Shown here: positions 7,461-10,000 of the stretch, piece by piece
How the letters are laid out: the number at the start of each line of letters is the position of its first letter
Numbering within the stretch: the first letter of the stretch is position 1
Program-made: the position numbers and the translations under genes
The notes under the pieces: model-generated
What the model was told of the DNA's origin: nothing
What the model saw: the letters and a program-made list of their open reading frames with translations, nothing else
The model's database searches: none
NCBI RefSeq assembly: GCF_020217005.1
Contig: NZ_JAIWOI010000355.1
Span: 1 to 10,000 of the forward strand
Origin: Rheinheimera sp.
Lineage (GTDB): Bacteria; Pseudomonadota; Gammaproteobacteria; Enterobacterales; Alteromonadaceae
Direction of reading: 5' to 3'
DNA length: 10,000 bases

Positions 7461-7489
7461 TTGTTGAGGACAAAACAACTGGGTAAGAT
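7461..7489 (+). promoter_or_regulatory. Candidate sigma-70 promoter for the gsp operon
   Basis: TTGTTG at 7461-7466 and TAAGAT at 7484-7489 are separated by 17 nt, the ideal spacing, with 3/6 and 4/6 consensus matches. The -10 box ends 31 bases before the gspC ATG, a reasonable leader length. If right, the gspC promoter lies on the host side and survived the insertion of the element. The boxes are only moderate matches. Confidence 0.35.
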
Positions 7490-7520
7490 GCAATGAGTTT
7501 TGTAACAGAATTATTAAAGA

Positions 7521-8429
7521 ATGAATTGGCTCGCTTCCACCAGACCCGCCATTGAATGGCTGACCCGTTTGCCGCATCAGCGACTGAATTTCTGGCTGAC
7601 AGGAATATTTGTACTGTTGTTTTGTTGGCTATTGGCAAAACTGAGTTGGCAACTGTTGCCGACACCGGATGCTGAGCCTATTGTAACTACAGTGTCAGCG
7701 TCGGGTATCGCAGCTCCGGATTTGAAATCTATACTGGCTGCAAGTTTATTTGGCAAAGCCTCGCAAGTCGTCGCGGCGGCTCCAGTGGCGGTGCCGTCAT
7801 CAGCTCCAAAAACCAGCTTAAATGTGAAACTGACTGGAGTTGTTGCAGTGATGGGAAGACCTGAGCTGGGTTCGGCAGTAATAGAGAGCCAGGGCGCTGA
7901 GCAAACTTATGGTGTCGACGACAAGATTGAAGGCACTAGCGCGAGTTTAAGTCAGGTGTTTGAAGACAGAGTTTTGCTGAAAATAGCTTCACGTTTCGAA
8001 ACACTGATGCTGGATGGTATCGAATATCAGCAAATGGCAGCGCAAAATACTGGCTTACAGCAGATCGATTACCAACCTCAGCCTGAGCCTATGATGGATG
8101 GGCCCCAGCCTCCGCTGGAAGATTTAGCCGAGGTGCGTAAAGAAATGTTGTCTGAACCAATGAAGTTTTTCGATTATGTGCGGGCGTCGCCGCAATATCG
8201 CAACGGCCAGCTTTATGGGTACAGAGTTATGCCAGGCAAAGACCCTGAGCTATTTGAGCGCATGGGTTTAAAAGCCAATGATGTCGCAGTTGAGATTAAT
8301 GGTACTGCGTTAAACGATATGCAGCAGGCCATGATGGTCATGAATGAATTACGTGAAGCAACGCAAGCTTCGATAAAGGTTGAACGTGACGGCCAGACCA
8401 GAGACATCGTCTTTAGTCTGTCACAATAA
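7521..8429 (+). CDS. gspC: Type II secretion system protein GspC (inner-membrane clamp protein)
   Basis: The 302-aa product links the inner-membrane assembly platform of the type II secretion system to the outer-membrane secretin. It shows the standard GspC layout: a short cytoplasmic N-terminus with basic residues, one membrane anchor at about 23-45 (LNFWLTGIFVLLFCWLLAKL), a Pro/Ala-rich linker, the periplasmic HR domain at about 65-167 (LFGKA followed by LNVKLTGVVAVMGRPELGSA), a Pro-rich spacer at about 185-200 and a C-terminal PDZ domain at about 205-302 (YGYRVMPGKDPELFERMGLK, then DVAVEINGTALND). The HR domain normally contacts the N0 domain of GspD, which is the next gene, 26 bp downstream. 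Length is normal. ATG 7521 has only a poor AAAGA immediately before it, yet places the anchor at the usual distance from the N-terminus. It is the first gene of a plus-strand gsp operon. Confidence 0.95.
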   Translation: MNWLASTRPAIEWLTRLPHQRLNFWLTGIFVLLFCWLLAKLSWQLLPTPDAEPIVTTVSASGIAAPDLKSILAASLFGKASQVVAAAPVAVPSSAPKTSLNVKLTGVVAVMGRPELGSAVIESQGAEQTYGVDDKIEGTSASLSQVFEDRVLLKIASRFETLMLDGIEYQQMAAQNTGLQQIDYQPQPEPMMDGPQPPLEDLAEVRKEMLSEPMKFFDYVRASPQYRNGQLYGYRVMPGKDPELFERMGLKANDVAVEINGTALNDMQQAMMVMNELREATQASIKVERDGQTRDIVFSLSQ

Positions 8430-8455
8430 TAATTAATTAAGATGGTTAAACTCTA

Positions 8456-10000
8456 ATGAAGTCAGTGACATCTTCTCGTGTGCAAGTTTTCCGCTGGTTA
8501 GGTTTAGGTGCTGTTGCGCTGCTGAGCTTTTTCGCCACTGCAACTGAATATCAGCCGAACTTTAAAGGCACAGATATCAACGAATTTATTAATATTGTTG
8601 GTAAAAACCTGAATAAAACTATCATTGTTGATCCTCAGGTCCGTGGCCGTATTAACGTGCGCAGCTATGAAATGCTGAATGAAAAACAATACTACCAGTT
8701 CTTTCTAAACGTACTTGAAGTGTATGACTTCTCTGTGGTTGAAATGAAAAGTGGTGTATTGAAAGTTGTGCGGCAAAAAGATGCGAAGACCTCCAATATT
8801 CCTGTAGTCAGCGATAATGCCGGTGCCTTGGGTGACGAAATGGTCACCCGTGTTGTGCAGGTGAAAAACGTCTCAGTGCGCGAGCTGGCGCCGCTATTAC
8901 GCCAGTTTGTTGATCAAAGTGGCGGTGGCAGTGTGGTCAACTATGATCCCTCTAACGTCATTATGATGACGGGCCAGGCTGAGACAGTGAACCGCCTGGT
9001 CGACATTATTTCCCGTGTCGATAAAGCAGGTGATCAGGATTTAGAGATCATTAAATTAAGTTACGCTTCATCCGCTGAAGTAGTTAGGATTCTTGAAAAT
9101 ATTTATAAAAATCAAGGAAAATCAGAACAACCTGAGTTTTTAATTCCCAAAATTGTCGCGGATGAGCGCACCAACAGTGTAATCGTCAGTGGCGAGCGTC
9201 AGGCTCGTGAGCGGGTGGTGGCTTTAGTGCAACGTCTGGATGCTGAGCTGGAAAGTCAGGGCAATACTCGTGTGTATTACCTGAAATACGCCAAGGCAGA
9301 AGAATTAGTCAAGGTATTGCAAGGGGTCAGCGCGACTATAGCAGCTGAAGCGCAGGGGGCCGCAACTCAGGCTCAGGGAGCTCGTGCTTCAAGCCGGGGC
9401 AGGGATGTAAGTATTGAAGCTCACGCCGAAAGTAACTCTTTAGTGATCACTGCACAACCTGATGTATTACGTTCATTGGAGGATGTGATACGCCAGGTCG
9501 ATATTCGCCGGGCTCAGGTGCTGGTGGAAGCCATTATCGTCGAAGTGGCGGATAACTCTGGTGCCAACTTAGGGGTGCAATGGATTAGTGCTCAAGGCGG
9601 CTTAACTCAGTTTAATAATGGTGTTGTGCCTATCAGTCAGATTGCGGCTGGTGCAGCGGCAGCAAGAACAGTGAGGGGAACTACAGTAGTTAACGAAGAA
9701 ACAGGTGTGACTACGATCAATCCAGATCAAAATGGCGACTACACCGCTTTAGGCGAAGCCTTAGGTGGTGTGACAGGTATGATGCTGGGGGTGGTGAAAA
9801 ACGACTGGGGCGCCATTTTACAGGCAGTGACCAGTGACAGTAATTCCAATATTCTGGCCACACCGTCCCTGACAACACTGGATAATCAGGAATCCTCTTT
9901 TATTGTTGGTGAAGAAATTCCAATTAAAACCACTACCAGCCCAGGTACAGGGGGTACTAACCCTTTTACCACGCTAGATCGTCTGGAAGTAGGTATCAAA
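8456..10000 (+). CDS. gspD: Type II secretion system secretin GspD (3' end outside window)
   Basis: 515 codons are present, open to the last base; full-length GspD is usually about 650-700 aa, so roughly the C-terminal quarter is missing. The protein is the outer-membrane channel through which folded exoproteins leave the cell. A signal peptide occupies about 1-30 (basic start, then LGLGAVALLSFFATA). Next come N0 at about 31-105 (FKGTDINEFINIVGKNLNKT, VDPQVRG), N1 at about 130-190, N2 at about 197-262 and N3 at about 270-350 with an Ala/Gln/Gly-rich insert near 295-312. The secretin domain starts near 353 with QVLVEAIIVEVA and includes the signature SNILATPSLTTLDNQESSFI followed by VGEEIPI at about 464-490. 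The ATG at 8456 follows AAGATGG (8439-8445) at a fair Shine-Dalgarno distance. It is co-transcribed with gspC. Confidence 0.96.
   Translation, partial: MKSVTSSRVQVFRWLGLGAVALLSFFATATEYQPNFKGTDINEFINIVGKNLNKTIIVDPQVRGRINVRSYEMLNEKQYYQFFLNVLEVYDFSVVEMKSGVLKVVRQKDAKTSNIPVVSDNAGALGDEMVTRVVQVKNVSVRELAPLLRQFVDQSGGGSVVNYDPSNVIMMTGQAETVNRLVDIISRVDKAGDQDLEIIKLSYASSAEVVRILENIYKNQGKSEQPEFLIPKIVADERTNSVIVSGERQARERVVALVQRLDAELESQGNTRVYYLKYAKAEELVKVLQGVSATIAAEAQGAATQAQGARASSRGRDVSIEAHAESNSLVITAQPDVLRSLEDVIRQVDIRRAQVLVEAIIVEVADNSGANLGVQWISAQGGLTQFNNGVVPISQIAAGAAAARTVRGTTVVNEETGVTTINPDQNGDYTALGEALGGVTGMMLGVVKNDWGAILQAVTSDSNSNILATPSLTTLDNQESSFIVGEEIPIKTTTSPGTGGTNPFTTLDRLEVGIK

Larger units (their letters stand above)
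7228..7520. other. Divergent intergenic region containing the element/host junction
   Basis: These 293 bases lie between the divergent intA and gspC genes and must contain the terminus of the element (attL-type) plus the native gspC leader. No gene is supported. It holds an inverted repeat at 7230-7251, a CAAAT/ATTTG dyad at 7286-7300, a GAACCC/GGGTTC dyad at 7416-7441, a TATGTAG heptamer three times (minus 7250-7256, minus 7308-7314, plus 7452-7458) and a candidate gspC promoter at 7461-7489. The exact crossover point cannot be fixed without the other end of the element or an empty site. Confidence 0.6.

Noticed and set aside
7317..7665. Two overlapping minus-strand frames (86 and 98 codons) across the gspC start
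   Set aside because: They overlap the well-supported gspC N-terminus and candidate promoter in antisense, have low-complexity Ser/Gln/Arg composition and no ribosome site.
1..10000. CRISPR array, tRNA or rRNA gene, insertion sequence ends
   Set aside because: No regularly spaced repeats, no cloverleaf-like sequence at the intA junction and no transposase of IS families were seen.

Overview
The window looks like a gammaproteobacterial chromosome, probably Alteromonadales (a Rheinheimera/Alishewanella-like host is a guess from the general look of the gsp proteins, not a search). It joins two unrelated parts. The right quarter is ordinary host sequence: the start of a type II secretion (gsp) operon, with complete gspC (7521-8429) and gspD cut by the window end (8456-10000).

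The left three quarters is one end of a mobile element. Reading leftwards from about 7227, a tightly packed minus-strand operon encodes a 413-aa tyrosine recombinase, a roughly 753-aa protein with a degenerate recombinase-like C-terminal half, a 926-aa second tyrosine recombinase with a Cys4 cluster, and a 169-aa basic helical protein. The genes overlap or are 9 bp apart and each downstream start has a recognisable Shine-Dalgarno. Order, sizes and residue pattern match the intA-tfp-intB-srap core of the strand-biased circularizing integrative elements (SEs) described in Vibrio, Pseudomonas, Alteromonas-type and Aeromonas hosts. In those elements the four genes sit at the left end with intA next to the host junction, and cargo lies beyond srap. 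Here the host junction must lie between intA and gspC (7228-7520), so the element runs off the left edge of the window and its other terminus is not visible.

Beyond srap, 94-435 holds no convincing gene (one weak 67-codon Cys/His-rich frame at 150-353 and one inverted repeat). Bases 1-93 are the last 30 codons of a plus-strand gene, presumably cargo, convergent with srap.

Functional picture: IntA and IntB carry complete Arg-Lys-His-Arg-His-Tyr type catalytic sets, Tfp appears to lack the catalytic arginines, and Srap is likely an accessory DNA-binding factor; together they would excise a circle and reinsert the element. The insertion sits just in front of the T2SS operon and runs divergently from it, so it has replaced whatever originally lay upstream of gspC. 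The element class is known; the possibly new points are this insertion site, the unseen cargo and the short repeats at the intA/host junction.
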